Positions 63,589 to 64,000 of a stretch of 64,000 nt of DNA are shown here, in pieces. The stretch is from Flavobacterium hydrophilum. Lineage in GTDB: Bacteria; Bacteroidota; Bacteroidia; Flavobacteriales; Flavobacteriaceae. The DNA lies in NCBI RefSeq assembly GCF_003202405.1, contig NZ_QJHL01000001.1, forward strand, positions 744,001-808,000. The letters are read 5' to 3'. The position numbers were made by a program, and so were the translations under genes. Numbering within the stretch: the first letter of the stretch is position 1; each line of letters begins with the position of its first letter. The notes under the pieces were generated by a model. It made no database searches and had not been told where the DNA came from. It was given only the letters and a program-made list of their open reading frames with translations.

Positions 63589-64000
63589 ATGAAACGATAT
63601 ATTTATAAAAAATTAATTATAGGATCAGTAGTTTTGTTCTCCTTTGCAGGCTGCTCTGATATTTTAGAAGAAAAACCACATGATTTTTATGAACCTGGTT
63701 ATTTTAAAACAGAAGCGGGTGTAAAACAGGGATTAACTTCACATTATGCTCATTTACGCTGGATATACGGGCAGGCATATTATTATAATTCTGTTCAGAC
63801 CGGTACAGATGAAAATACATATGGACAACAGGCCGACGGAAACTTCAAAGATCATGATTTATCGGGTGTTGGAGTAATTAATCCTAATTCGAGCAGAGCA
63901 GACGTAGTTTGGAACAACTCTTATAATGATATCAATACTGCCAGCGGAATTATTGAAAATGGAGCAGCAGTGGGTGTGGCAAGTAGTTTAATTGCTGAGT
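63589..64000 (+). CDS. SusD/RagB-family lipoprotein (3' end outside window)
   Basis: ATG 63589 starts a protein with lipoprotein signal MKRYIYKKLIIGSVVLFSF then AGC, followed by SDILEEKPHDFYEPGYFKTE, the classical SusD N-terminus, and helices of the TPR core (WNNSYNDINTASGIIENG). Only the first 137 residues are in the window. It lies 12 nt after susC and should bind the same xylan-derived glycans at the cell surface. Confidence 0.93.
   Translation, partial: MKRYIYKKLIIGSVVLFSFAGCSDILEEKPHDFYEPGYFKTEAGVKQGLTSHYAHLRWIYGQAYYYNSVQTGTDENTYGQQADGNFKDHDLSGVGVINPNSSRADVVWNNSYNDINTASGIIENGAAVGVASSLIAE

Overview
The window reads as a chromosomal segment of a Flavobacterium-like member of the Bacteroidota. 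The evidence is AT-rich DNA, paired SusC/SusD outer-membrane genes, a type IX secretion C-terminal domain, GH-rich polysaccharide utilization loci (PULs), and promoters of the TTTG-N18/19-TAnnTTTG kind. No rRNA, intact tRNA, CRISPR array or complete insertion sequence was seen.

Layout. (1) About 1-15040, all on the plus strand: a glycoprotein/N-glycan PUL with GH29 alpha-fucosidase (5' end outside the window), GH92 alpha-mannosidase, GH3 glycosidase, SusC, SusD, a PNGase F-like amidase, a sialidase-fold protein, a fucose/rhamnose mutarotase and an M28 peptidase. (2) 15041-31921: a mixed accessory stretch. It holds a carbonic anhydrase fragment, a divergent NmrA/HxlR redox pair, a membrane-spanning propeller-AraC regulator next to a GH31 enzyme, a beta-barrel protein, a T9SS cargo protein, a lipoprotein and a membrane AraC regulator. 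It continues with a WYL regulator and epoxide-hydrolase-like enzyme flanked by decayed copies of a related module, an integrase stump, an Lrp regulator and a bile-acid-symporter-family transporter of different base composition. (3) 32166-34226: a two-gene operon matching the folate-independent methionine synthase MesD and its partner MesX (DUF1852). (4) 35066-47683: envelope and stress genes, namely PAP2 phosphatase, diacylglycerol kinase, LTA-synthase-like transferase, a TonB receptor with a two-component system, a zinc-finger/FAD monooxygenase fusion, a cation/proton antiporter and a lipoprotein. (5) 47989-64000: a glucuronoxylan PUL.

The xylan locus hangs together well. GH10 xylanase, GH67 alpha-glucuronidase and GH3 beta-xylosidase release xylose and (methyl)glucuronate. 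An SDR (proposed fructuronate reductase) and UxuA carry hexuronate towards 2-keto-3-deoxygluconate. Transketolase directly follows the GH3 gene and serves the pentose phosphate route for xylose, and SusC/SusD import the oligosaccharides. A LacI-family regulator is encoded in the middle. Copies of the palindrome CAACCGATTG lie upstream of GH3, lacI, GH67 and susC, and in three cases the TTG at its edge sits exactly 18 nt from a -7-like element, so the operator appears to be built into the promoter.

Most notable for follow-up: the operator-promoter architecture of the xylan regulon, the MesD/MesX operon, the PNGase with a GLPGLI-like N-terminal domain, the zinc-finger monooxygenase fusion, and the repeated WYL-operator modules.
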